Origin: Clostridium sp. 12(A)
GTDB lineage: Bacteria > Bacillota > Clostridia > Lachnospirales > Lachnospiraceae
Reading direction: 5' to 3'
DNA: 64,000 nt
Assembly: GCA_000526575.1 (NCBI GenBank)
Contig: JAGI01000002.1
Location: forward strand, 2,899,501 to 2,963,500
The position numbers were made by a program, and so were the translations under genes. Position 1 is the first letter of the stretch. Each line of letters begins with the position of its first letter. The notes beneath the pieces were generated by a model. It did no database searches. It was given only the letters and a program-made list of their open reading frames with translations, and had not been told where the DNA came from. Positions 9,632 to 16,655 of the stretch are shown piece after piece.

Positions 9632-10108
9632 TTATTTTATTGCTCCACCATGGAAATAGCATTCATATACAGGCTGATTTTTATAACTGATTTCTTCGTG
9701 GCCCTGAAACCAATCCATATCACCAGTCAGCTTGCAACAATAGATATAATCATTTTCCTGATAAAAGGCTGGCCCGCGAAATGGCTTATCTTCCGGAACC
9801 AGAAGGAGAGCTGCTTTTGCCGCATAGGTTTCCTTTTTTGCCTGAATCATGAATTTGACTACTTCTTCTTTTTCATAAGGGACCTGAGTGACCAACGCGG
9901 TGGTGCAGTTGTTGTTATCCTTCACCAGATGGTCAATGGTCACCCTGAAAAATTCTGAAATTGCTATGATATTTGAGATATCAGGATATGCCTGCCCGCT
10001 TTCCCATTTTGCTATGGCCTGCCTGGATACATTTAGATGCTCTGCCAGATCCTCCTGAGTGAGTCCCTTACTGTTTCTTAATACAAATAATTTTTCTGAA
10101 AAAATCAC
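9632..10108 (-). CDS. XRE-family transcriptional regulator with C-terminal DUF5680-like domain
   Basis: DNA-binding regulator of 158 residues. Residues 5-60 form a classic XRE helix-turn-helix (LTQEDLAEHLNVSRQAIAKWESG). The rest (about 75-158) resembles the DUF5680 domain (VVKFMIQAKKETYAAKAA, ending ECYFHGGAIK); it seems to stop slightly early compared with relatives I recall, which may mean a short C-terminal loss. The start is GTG at 10108 with AGGAGGT seven bases upstream. It is divergent from luxS across a shared 230-bp region with two matching 11-bp motifs, so it may regulate itself or luxS. Confidence 0.8.
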   Translation of the reverse strand: MIFSEKLFVLRNSKGLTQEDLAEHLNVSRQAIAKWESGQAYPDISNIIAISEFFRVTIDHLVKDNNNCTTALVTQVPYEKEEVVKFMIQAKKETYAAKAALLLVPEDKPFRGPAFYQENDYIYCCKLTGDMDWFQGHEEISYKNQPVYECYFHGGAIK

Positions 10109-10170
10109 TGGAACTTACCTCCTCGCTTTTTTAATATATTATCATAGAGCGGTGCCGTTCTTACATGACC

Positions 10171-10251
10171 TAACCGTTGCATTTTTGCTACGCTTTGTTG
10201 CTTTTATCTAAAAATCACTTTATTTTATATGTATTTGCATTAACGGTTGCA
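10171..10251 (+). repeat. Pair of direct repeats TAAC(C/G)GTTGCA in the luxS-XRE intergenic region
   Basis: TAACCGTTGCA at 10171-10181 and TAACGGTTGCA at 10241-10251 are exactly 70 bases apart, about seven helical turns. The second overlaps the luxS -35 box. They are candidate binding sites for the divergent XRE regulator. Confidence 0.4.
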
Positions 10252-10275
10252 GAAAATCGGAATTTTTATTATAAT
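10247..10275 (+). promoter_or_regulatory. Sigma-A promoter of luxS
   Basis: TTGCAG (10247-10252), 17-base spacer, perfect TATAAT (10270-10275). Confidence 0.75.
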
Positions 10276-10341
10276 TTCACCATAAGAAACCATAAATGAA
10301 ACCAATGGAACCCATCACCATATAAGAAAGGATATGACAAT

Positions 10342-10824
10342 ATGGAAAAGATCACAAGCTTTACCATTAACCATTTAAAGCTTCTTCCTGGCATCTACGT
10401 CTCCAGAAAAGACCAGGCTGGGGACGCGCTTATTACTACATTTGATATCCGCATGACCCGCCCTAATTTTGAACCGGTGATGAATACCGCAGAGATTCAC
10501 ACCATTGAGCACCTGGGTGCTACCTTTTTAAGAAATCATGAAACCTACAGCGAAAAAGTAATCTATTTTGGACCAATGGGATGCCGCACCGGCTTTTATC
10601 TTCTTCTTAGCGGAGATTATAAATCAAGAGATATTGTGCCTCTTATCACAGAGATGTATGAATTTATCCGTGATTTTGAAGGAGAGGTTCCGGGAGCTTC
10701 TGCAAGAGACTGTGGAAACTATTACGATATGAACCTTAACATGGCGAAATACTTAGCCAGAAAGTTCCTTGATACTGTCCTTTATGGGATTGAAGATGAA
10801 CATCTTCTTTATCCGGAATCATAA
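10342..10824 (+). CDS. luxS: S-ribosylhomocysteine lyase
   Basis: Cleaves S-ribosylhomocysteine to homocysteine and DPD, the precursor of the AI-2 signal, in the activated methyl cycle. The 160-residue protein has the metal motif HTIEHLGATFLRNH (HxxEH near 53-57) and the later GPMGCRTGFYLLL segment with the conserved Cys and Arg. It is monocistronic, with its own promoter, an AAAGGA ribosome site and a strong terminator. Confidence 0.97.
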   Translation: MEKITSFTINHLKLLPGIYVSRKDQAGDALITTFDIRMTRPNFEPVMNTAEIHTIEHLGATFLRNHETYSEKVIYFGPMGCRTGFYLLLSGDYKSRDIVPLITEMYEFIRDFEGEVPGASARDCGNYYDMNLNMAKYLARKFLDTVLYGIEDEHLLYPES

Positions 10825-10832
10825 TCCATTCT

Positions 10833-10856
10833 CCCCGCTTCGGCGGGGTAATTTTT
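10833..10856 (+). terminator. Rho-independent terminator of luxS
   Basis: CCCCGC-TTCG-GCGGGG, a 6-bp GC stem with a stable TTCG tetraloop, then TAATTTTT. Confidence 0.9.
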
Positions 10857-10870
10857 GTAACTGATAAAAC

Positions 10871-10899
10871 TTGACCATTTAGGTACAGTATGTTAATCT
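10871..10899 (+). promoter_or_regulatory. Likely promoter of the Rrf2-CooS cluster
   Basis: TTGACC (10871-10876), 17-base spacer, TAATCT (10894-10899), 20 bases before the Rrf2 start codon. Confidence 0.5.
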
Positions 10900-10918
10900 T
10901 ATAACGTGGAGGTGTTAC

Positions 10919-11320
10919 ATGCTGATAACGAAAGAATGTGACTACGCAATACGCATTATCCGGGCACTGTCAAATGGGGAGACAGACAGCATTCCATCCA
11001 TCAGTGAGAGGGAACAGATTACTCCTGCCAATGCCTACAAGATTGCCAGAAAGCTTGAAAAATCAGGTTACATTAAAAGCTTTCGCGGAAGTGCAGGGGG
11101 ATATGCCTTAAATTGCGATTTGGAAACAACAACTTTATACGATATTATCACGGTGATTGACCCAAAGATGGTGCTGATTGAATGCATGCAGGCCGGTTAC
11201 GATTGCCCTGTCCATTCCCATAAACGCCCATGTCACGTCCATCGGGAATTCGCAAGAATCCAAAAGAATTTAAACCAGGATTTAAAGAAATTTTCCCTGG
11301 CTAAAATTTTGGCTGAATAA
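10919..11320 (+). CDS. Rrf2-family transcriptional regulator
   Basis: A winged-helix regulator of 133 residues (LITKECDYAIRIIRALS; recognition region NAYKIARKLEKSGYIKSFRG). The C-terminal half contains three Cys in the order CX6CX8C plus several His, in the region where IscR/NsrR-type proteins hold an iron-sulfur cluster, so redox, NO or gas sensing is plausible. It has a GGAGGTG ribosome site. It ends 52 bases before cooS, and a small dyad in that gap could be its operator. Rrf2 regulators next to CooS/CooF/oxidoreductase clusters are a known arrangement. Confidence 0.88.
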   Translation: MLITKECDYAIRIIRALSNGETDSIPSISEREQITPANAYKIARKLEKSGYIKSFRGSAGGYALNCDLETTTLYDIITVIDPKMVLIECMQAGYDCPVHSHKRPCHVHREFARIQKNLNQDLKKFSLAKILAE

Positions 11321-11337
11321 TTTTTTGGCCGAATCTA

Positions 11338-11350
11338 TACTAAAATAGTA
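11338..11350. promoter_or_regulatory. Candidate operator before cooS
   Basis: TACTA-AAA-TAGTA, a perfect dyad immediately upstream of the cooS ribosome site (AAGGAGG). Its position suits autogenous control by the Rrf2 protein. The site is short, so this is tentative. Confidence 0.35.
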
Positions 11351-11372
11351 AAGTTTCACAAGGAGGAAGAAA

Positions 11373-13256
11373 ATGAATCAATGTTATGGATGCAACACGT
11401 GTGAAAGCGCTGACAAGCCACTGGAAAAATTTATTTCCGCACTGCCGATGGAAACATCCCATCACCGTGTGGAAAAACAGAGTACGAAATGCGGTTTCGG
11501 ACTCCAGGGTGTATGCTGCCGCCTTTGTGCCAACGGCCCATGCCGGATTACTCCAAATGCTCCTAGAGGAATCTGCGGTGCTGATGCGGACACCATCGTG
11601 GCAAGAAACTTTTTAAGAGCGGTTGCCTCAGGAAGCGGCTGCTACATACATGTAGTGGAAAACACTGCACTCAATTTAAAGAAGACAGCTCAGGCAAAAG
11701 GCGAACTAAAGGGAATGGAATCCTTAGAGCATTTGGCGGAGCTTTTTGGCGTTGATGAGGCAGATGTTTACAAGAAGGCAGAAAAGATTGCCGATGCGGT
11801 TCTCTCTGATCTCTACAAGCCGGAATATGTGGAAATGGAGCTGACCGAAAAGGTTGCCTATGCTCCCCGCGTAGCACGCTGGAAAGAGCTTGGCATTATG
11901 CCAGGAGGTGCTAAAAGTGAGGTGTTTAAAGGAGTTGTTAAGTGCTCCACCAACTTAAACTCCGATCCTCTTGATATGCTGGTTGATTGTTTACGCCTTG
12001 GTATTTCCACTGGTATTTATGGACTTACACTGACAAACCTGTTAAATGACGTTTTACTGGGACAGCCACAGCTTCGTATGGCTCATGTTGGTCTTCGTGT
12101 CATTAATCCGGATTACATAAACATCATGATTACCGGCCATCAGCATACCATTTTTGTGGATTTACAGGAAAAGCTCATCTCTCCTGAGGCTGTGGCTAAG
12201 GCAAAGGCGGTTGGTGCCAAGGGCTTTAAGCTGGTTGGCTGTACCTGTGTGGGTCAGGATCTCCAGTTAAGAGGCGCGCTTTATCCAGAAGTATTTGACG
12301 GCCATGCAGGCAATAACTACACCAGCGAAGCCGTTCTTGCCACTGGTGCCATTGATGCAGTCCTCTCTGAATTCAACTGTACCCTTCCTGGCATTGAGCC
12401 GATTTGTGATGAATTAAAGATCAAGCAGATCTGTCTTGATGATGTGGCTAAGAAATCAAATGCAGAGCTGATGAAATTTGATTTCGAGCACAGGGAAGAA
12501 CAGAGCGAAAAGATCATTGATAAGGTCATTGAAGCTTATACGGAAAGACGTGGTATCGTTCCTCTTAATTTATTACCGGAACACGGAAACGACAATACCT
12601 TAACCGGTGTCAGCGAGGGTTCCCTTCGAAACTTCTTAGGCGGAAACTGGAAGCCGCTCATCGACCTTATTGTGGCTGGTAAGATCAAAGGAATTGCAGG
12701 CATTGTAGGCTGCTCTAACTTAACCGCTGGCGGCCATGATGTGCTGACGGTGGAGCTGACAAAGGAACTGATCAAAAGAGATATCATTGTCCTGACTGCC
12801 GGCTGTTCTTCCGGCGGTATTGAAAACTGCGGTCTTATGACTCCGGAAGCGGCTGAGCTTGCAGGTCCTAATTTAAGAGAGGTATGTAAAGCTCTTGGAA
12901 TTCCGCCTGTACTGAACTTCGGCCCTTGTCTTGCCATCGGACGTCTGGAAATCGTGGCGACGGAAATTGCGGCTGAGCTTGGCGTGGATCTTCCGAAGCT
13001 TCCTCTGGTTCTTTCTGCTGCCCAGTGGCTGGAAGAGCAGGCAATTGCAGACGGCTGCTTTGGCCTTGCCCTTGGACTTCCTCTTCACTTAGGCTTACCG
13101 CCATTTGTAACCGGAAGCGACGTAGCTGTTAAGGTACTGACAGAAGGCATGAAGAGCCTGACTGGCGGACAGGTGATCATTAATCCGGATGCAAAGGAAA
13201 GTGCTGATATCCTGGAAACAATCATCATGGAGAAGCGTGAGGGTCTTAATATATAG
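11373..13256 (+). CDS. cooS: Anaerobic carbon-monoxide dehydrogenase catalytic subunit, divergent active site
   Basis: Ni-Fe CO dehydrogenase family, 627 residues. Cys40 and Cys48 match the intersubunit D-cluster; Cys49, 52, 57 and 68 the B-cluster; His256, Cys292, 336, 447, 478 and 519 match all six C-cluster ligands. Aligned by eye to the remembered C. hydrogenoformans CODH-II sequence, the four relay histidines (93, 96, 99, 102 there) are Tyr91, Val94, Asn97 and Leu100, and the catalytic Lys563 is Gln556. An extra CYGCNTC motif sits at residues 4-10. CO oxidation is therefore doubtful; the cluster may reduce or sense something else. It lies 12 bases from the ferredoxin gene in one operon. 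Confidence 0.9.
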   Translation: MNQCYGCNTCESADKPLEKFISALPMETSHHRVEKQSTKCGFGLQGVCCRLCANGPCRITPNAPRGICGADADTIVARNFLRAVASGSGCYIHVVENTALNLKKTAQAKGELKGMESLEHLAELFGVDEADVYKKAEKIADAVLSDLYKPEYVEMELTEKVAYAPRVARWKELGIMPGGAKSEVFKGVVKCSTNLNSDPLDMLVDCLRLGISTGIYGLTLTNLLNDVLLGQPQLRMAHVGLRVINPDYINIMITGHQHTIFVDLQEKLISPEAVAKAKAVGAKGFKLVGCTCVGQDLQLRGALYPEVFDGHAGNNYTSEAVLATGAIDAVLSEFNCTLPGIEPICDELKIKQICLDDVAKKSNAELMKFDFEHREEQSEKIIDKVIEAYTERRGIVPLNLLPEHGNDNTLTGVSEGSLRNFLGGNWKPLIDLIVAGKIKGIAGIVGCSNLTAGGHDVLTVELTKELIKRDIIVLTAGCSSGGIENCGLMTPEAAELAGPNLREVCKALGIPPVLNFGPCLAIGRLEIVATEIAAELGVDLPKLPLVLSAAQWLEEQAIADGCFGLALGLPLHLGLPPFVTGSDVAVKVLTEGMKSLTGGQVIINPDAKESADILETIIMEKREGLNI

Positions 13257-13267
13257 GAGGTTGGCTT

Positions 13268-13720
13268 ATGAAACGGATATTCATTGATGCAGCCAAATGC
13301 GACGGCTGCAAGAATTGTTTTATAGCTTGCATGCAGGCACACCGGACGGATGGGGGTTCCGTCTACGACTTAAAGCTTTCCGATCCTCATAATGAATCCC
13401 GCAATCACATCGAAAAAGGCAGAAACGGGGGCTACACCCCAATCTTTTGCCGTCATTGTGACCAGCCGGAATGCGTGATGTCCTGTATGAGCGGGGCACT
13501 TACAAAGGATAGGGAAACAGGACTGGTGCTTTATGATGAATCCGCATGCGGTTCCTGCTTTATGTGCGTGATGAACTGCCCTTACGGAGTGTTAAAGGCG
13601 GACACCAGCACAAAGACTAAGGTAATTAAATGCGATTTCTGTGCAGACAAGGGATTTTCTCCCAGCTGCGTAAAATCATGCCCAACGGGTGCGATCTATG
13701 TAGAGGAGGTGCAGGGATGA
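13268..13720 (+). CDS. CooF-like 4Fe-4S ferredoxin
   Basis: Electron-transfer protein of 150 residues with four cysteine-rich segments (CDGCKNCFIAC, CRHCDQPECVMSC, CGSCFMCVMNC, CDFCADKGFSPSCVKSC), enough for four [4Fe-4S] clusters, as in CooF and the HycB/DmsB family. It would carry electrons between CooS and the flavoprotein encoded next. The ribosome site is TAGGAGG. Its stop overlaps the next start by four bases (ATGA). Confidence 0.93.
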   Translation: MKRIFIDAAKCDGCKNCFIACMQAHRTDGGSVYDLKLSDPHNESRNHIEKGRNGGYTPIFCRHCDQPECVMSCMSGALTKDRETGLVLYDESACGSCFMCVMNCPYGVLKADTSTKTKVIKCDFCADKGFSPSCVKSCPTGAIYVEEVQG

Positions 13721-14946
13721 CTCATGTAATTATCGGTGTAGGGGCTGCCGGAATCACCGCAGCAAAGACCATCAGAGAGCTGGAGCCTGATGCCAGGATC
13801 ATTATGATATCTCCAGATGAATATGTGCACTCCCGGTGTATGCTTCATAAATATTTAAGCCATGAACGGGATGAAAAAACTCTTTCATTTATACCGGAAA
13901 ACTTTTTTGATGCTTCCCGCATCAACTGGATTCAGAAAAAGGCAGTATCCATTGATACGGCCCGTCAGGAGGTGATACTTGAGGATGAATCAAGAACTGC
14001 ATACGACCGTCTCCTCATCGCCACTGGTGCTGATAGCGTGATCCCTCCTATTATGAATTTCAGGGAGGCTAAAAATGTATTTGGACTTCGTAATCTTTCC
14101 GATGCACAGAACATCAGAGCCTGTTCCAAAAAAGCCAGCAAAATCCTGATTGTGGGTTCCGGGCTTGTTGGTATGGATGCGGCTTATGCCTTCCTGGAAC
14201 AGGGAAAGGACGTGACCGTGCTTGAAATGGCAGACAGGATTCTTCCAAAGCAGCTTGATGAGACGGCTGGAAAAGCCTATCAGAAGCTGTTTGAAGAGCA
14301 TGGGTGCAAATTCATCCTTGGCAGGAAAACCGTATTAAGCACCATGCCGGAAACCGATGAGATCACCTCTGTCATGCTTGATGACGGATCTCTCATTGAA
14401 TGCGATATGGTTGTGGTGGCTGCTGGTGTCAGTCCTTCGGTTTCCTGTGCTAAGGGAAGCGACATTACAATCGACCGGTTTATTCAGGTGGATGATTATT
14501 TAAGGACTTCCTGTGACCATGTGTATGCTGCGGGAGATGTGAACGGAATCGCCGGAATCTGGCCGAATGCCATGAAACAGGGTAAGACTGCTGCTTATAA
14601 TATGTGCGGTCAGAGCATGATTTACGAAGACAAATACGGTATGAAAAACACCATGAATTTTTATGGACTCACCACTCTTTCTCTTGGAGACGGCATTGCG
14701 AAAGAGGGAGATCAGGTTATTGTTCGGGAAGATTCTGAAAGCTATAAGAAGGCCATTCTTAGGGATGGCTGCTTAACGAGTATTCTCATTCAAGGCCCTA
14801 TTGATTACTCCGGGATATATCAGTACCTGATTAAGAATCGTATTTGCCTGGATTCTGTAAAGACCGATATCTTCCATCTTTCCTTTGCGGATTTTTATGG
14901 GATTGATGGGACCGGGCAGTTTACGTATCAGGCGGCAGGGATTTAA
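13717..14946 (+). CDS. NAD(P)/FAD-dependent oxidoreductase of the CooS cluster
   Basis: A flavoprotein of the pyridine nucleotide-disulfide oxidoreductase fold, 409 residues. It has an N-terminal FAD Gly motif (VIIGVGAAGITAAKTI), a central NAD(P) motif (ILIVGSGLVGMDAAYAF), the ATG-type RLLIATGAD and YAAGDVNGI motifs. It likely exchanges electrons between the CooF-like ferredoxin and NAD(P). The start is the ATG that overlaps the ferredoxin stop, with GAGGAGG upstream; a longer open frame from 13630 only shadows the ferredoxin gene. CooS-CooF-oxidoreductase triplets are known in other anaerobes. Confidence 0.9.
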   Translation: MTHVIIGVGAAGITAAKTIRELEPDARIIMISPDEYVHSRCMLHKYLSHERDEKTLSFIPENFFDASRINWIQKKAVSIDTARQEVILEDESRTAYDRLLIATGADSVIPPIMNFREAKNVFGLRNLSDAQNIRACSKKASKILIVGSGLVGMDAAYAFLEQGKDVTVLEMADRILPKQLDETAGKAYQKLFEEHGCKFILGRKTVLSTMPETDEITSVMLDDGSLIECDMVVVAAGVSPSVSCAKGSDITIDRFIQVDDYLRTSCDHVYAAGDVNGIAGIWPNAMKQGKTAAYNMCGQSMIYEDKYGMKNTMNFYGLTTLSLGDGIAKEGDQVIVREDSESYKKAILRDGCLTSILIQGPIDYSGIYQYLIKNRICLDSVKTDIFHLSFADFYGIDGTGQFTYQAAGI

Positions 14947-14955
14947 AGAAAATCC

Positions 14956-14999
14956 GCCCCTATAGAGGACAATATAAAAAATCCTCTATAGGGGCATTT
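14956..14999 (+). terminator. Terminator of the CooS cluster
   Basis: A perfect 14-bp stem GCCCCTATAGAGGA/TCCTCTATAGGGGC with a 12-base loop, then ATTTTG. It sits between convergent genes and may work in both directions. Confidence 0.85.
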
Positions 15000-15020
15000 T
15001 GTTATCATTAACCTTATCCC

Positions 15021-15482
15021 TTAAAGCCCGAACTCTGCCTTTAACTTCTCATATCTGGCTTTTTCTTTCTCAGCCACCTCGAAAAGAGGATTGTAAAAGC
15101 AATGCTGCATCACATCCCCATCAATCAATACTTCAGAAAAAGAATCATGGGTCTTTCCTTTGCTGCTGTGATGATAGATAGCATTGCATATCAAGTCCAT
15201 TTCCTGTGGTTCAAACGCGGAAAAAGACTCCAAAATCTCCCTTGCCATGACTGAGCCTTTATGGGCGTGGTCCCTGGTATCCATGGTGGTATAGGAATAG
15301 ATATCATGAAGCATACCTGCAATTGCTGCCAGCTCTGCATTTTCTTTCCGTTTCATGGCAATTAGGGTACAGGCCTGAGAGACTCCGTATAAATGCATGT
15401 AACCGCACCTTCTGTATTCTGGGTCCGGTATCTTAAGCAGCATTTCATCTACGTATTCTCTGACTTTTTCTATTCTGTTCAT
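15021..15482 (-). CDS. HD-domain phosphohydrolase family protein
   Basis: A cytoplasmic protein of 153 residues with a metal-dependent HD fold: an early His, MLHDIYSYTT (HD pair), DHAHKGSVMAREIL and the late IDGDVMQHC Asp. The usual activity is nucleotide or phosphate-ester hydrolysis; the substrate is unknown. The start MNRIEKVREY follows AAGGAGAAAAAGC; in-frame codons further upstream have no ribosome site. It is a single gene, convergent with the CooS cluster. Confidence 0.8.
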   Translation of the reverse strand: MNRIEKVREYVDEMLLKIPDPEYRRCGYMHLYGVSQACTLIAMKRKENAELAAIAGMLHDIYSYTTMDTRDHAHKGSVMAREILESFSAFEPQEMDLICNAIYHHSSKGKTHDSFSEVLIDGDVMQHCFYNPLFEVAEKEKARYEKLKAEFGL

Positions 15483-15650
15483 GCTTTTTCTCCTTGTATT
15501 CCTCTTTTGTAAGATTTCAAAGAGTATACCATTTTTTCGTAACGCATGCAAGGTAAGGCCTCCCCCCATCACAGTCACTCTCAGAAAATACCAGTGTACT
15601 TGCCCCCTGTGGTGAGGTACAATAAACTAAAAAAATAAGGGGTACATACA

Positions 15651-15818
15651 ATGTCAAATTTCTATCGGAATAAAGATGATTCTTATCAGTATGGCTTAGC
15701 TACAGGCCTTTGCATTGGTCTGATTATTGGGGCAGTGATTAATAATCTTGGAATAGGGTTGATATTCGGTCTTTCCCTGGGATTACTCTATGACAAGGGG
15801 TTCTTTAAGAAACGGTAA
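15651..15818 (+). CDS. Small glycine-rich membrane protein, 55 residues
   Basis: A short ORF with an AAGGGG ribosome site and its own terminator. A polar N-terminus (MSNFYRNKDDSYQYG) is followed by one or two hydrophobic stretches rich in small residues (GLIIGAVINNLGIGLIFGLSLG) and a basic tail FFKKR, giving a likely small membrane protein with a glycine-zipper look. I recognise no family. The terminator, codon pattern and RBS support a real gene. Confidence 0.7.
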   Translation: MSNFYRNKDDSYQYGLATGLCIGLIIGAVINNLGIGLIFGLSLGLLYDKGFFKKR

Positions 15819-15824
15819 CAGGAT

Positions 15825-15866
15825 AATACGGCAGGCATGAAACCATTCATGCCTGCCGTATTTTTT
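15825..15866 (+). terminator. Terminator after the 55-residue membrane protein
   Basis: A perfect 17-bp stem (AATACGGCAGGCATGAA and complement), ACCA loop and a run of T. It isolates the downstream operon from read-through. Confidence 0.92.
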
Positions 15867-15915
15867 CGTTATGTTATGCTTAAATAGCCAGAACACAGGC
15901 CTTGGACTGCCTAGT

Positions 15916-15943
15916 CACTCTATTTCATAAAAGACATACTATA
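15916..15943 (+). promoter_or_regulatory. Candidate sigma-K (mother-cell) promoter of the legionaminic acid operon
   Basis: CATACTATA at 15935-15943 fits the sigma-K -10 consensus CATAnnnTA. CAC at 15916-15918, about 16 bases upstream, supplies the AC core of the -35. No good sigma-A pair is visible between the preceding terminator and the first gene. The -10 also matches sigma-E fairly well, so either mother-cell factor is possible. The match is short and could be chance. Confidence 0.5.
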
Positions 15944-15946
15944 ACA

Positions 15947-15964
15947 TAGAAATACGTATTTCTA
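15947..15964. repeat. 18-bp perfect palindrome in the operon leader
   Basis: TAGAAATACGTATTTCTA lies just after the candidate -10 and before the first ribosome site. It could be an operator or a hairpin at the mRNA 5' end that stabilises the transcript. Confidence 0.5.
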
Positions 15965-15988
15965 ATGAGAATGTGAGGGGGCGTTTTT

Positions 15989-16273
15989 ATGGCTAACTAT
16001 AAACCGATTGCGAAAACTATTTTGGCCTCTGTTGCAGATTCCGGACAAGTGATTGTTGCAAAACTTTCCACAACCAGCTGGGGTCTTTTGTTGCTTAGAG
16101 GTACTGCTGTCTTTAGCAATACCATTTTAAGGAGCGGTGCTGTTGCGATTTGGGAGAGCACAAAACCAACCACAGAAGAGCCAGATCTTGTAACATTTAC
16201 AGATGCTAACGCAAACTATGGTATCACAACCAGAGCCGGCGTCATACTTCGGTTGAAATTTTACAGTAAGTAA
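15989..16273 (+). CDS. Uncharacterised 94-residue protein, first gene of the glycosylation operon
   Basis: I do not recognise the family. There is no signal peptide and no transmembrane helix; the sequence is rich in Ser, Thr and Ala with short alternating hydrophobic stretches (SWGLLLLRGTAVFSNTILRSGAVAIW; GVILRLKFYSK), suggesting a compact beta protein. It has a GAGGGGG ribosome site seven bases from ATG. As the promoter-proximal gene followed by an mRNA hairpin it may be the most abundant product, which would suit a structural subunit. It carries many Ser/Thr that could accept glycans (inference). Confidence 0.75.
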   Translation: MANYKPIAKTILASVADSGQVIVAKLSTTSWGLLLLRGTAVFSNTILRSGAVAIWESTKPTTEEPDLVTFTDANANYGITTRAGVILRLKFYSK

Positions 16274-16278
16274 TCACT

Positions 16279-16313
16279 TAGGGGTGTCCAGTCACGGTGT
16301 AAGGACACCCCTA
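16279..16313 (+). promoter_or_regulatory. Intercistronic hairpin without U-tract
   Basis: A perfect 11-bp stem TAGGGGTGTCC/GGACACCCCTA between the first and second genes. The absence of a T-run argues against a full terminator; it more likely protects the upstream mRNA 3' end or attenuates, raising expression of the first gene over the rest. Confidence 0.6.
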
Positions 16314-16331
16314 TTAAGGAGGTAGAGAACG

Positions 16332-16619
16332 TTGTCAAACTTATGTTTTACAGGCGGTCAGCTCATCTGTTCCGGAGTTGTGACCGCTGATGCAGTGGCT
16401 CCCGGCAGTTCTTTACTGCTTCTTACGGGAACCGTTTACAGTCCATCAGGAATCCCTCTTTCCGGAGCCGCAGTTGAAATTCTATCCTACCATCCTGACA
16501 ATCCTGATGAAGTGGTCCGGTTGGGACTCTCCTTTACCCTTTCAGACGGAACCTATGCACTCTCTCTTCCCAGAATTCCCGGCAGACAATATGAACTTCG
16601 GGCATTTTCGTCCATATGA
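16332..16619 (+). CDS. Small carboxypeptidase-regulatory-like (CRD) protein, paralog 1
   Basis: A signal-less protein of 95 residues. Residues about 30-92 form a CarboxypepD_reg-like beta sandwich: LTGTVYSPSGIPLSGAAVEI, then SFTLSDGTYALSL and YELRAF. Three paralogs follow in the same operon. It starts at TTG with AAGGAGG nine bases upstream; no ATG fits the domain. The absence of a secretion signal fits assembly inside the mother cell or export by a dedicated route. It could be structural and an acceptor of legionaminic acid (inference). Confidence 0.75.
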   Translation: MSNLCFTGGQLICSGVVTADAVAPGSSLLLLTGTVYSPSGIPLSGAAVEILSYHPDNPDEVVRLGLSFTLSDGTYALSLPRIPGRQYELRAFSSI

Positions 16620-16655
16620 AAAAAGCCAAAAGGGCGACATTTTATGGAGGATACT

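Noticed and set aside
16279-16313. Rho-independent terminator after the first gene of the operon
   Set aside because: The stem is perfect but there is no T-run, and a coupled gene with its own ribosome site follows at once.
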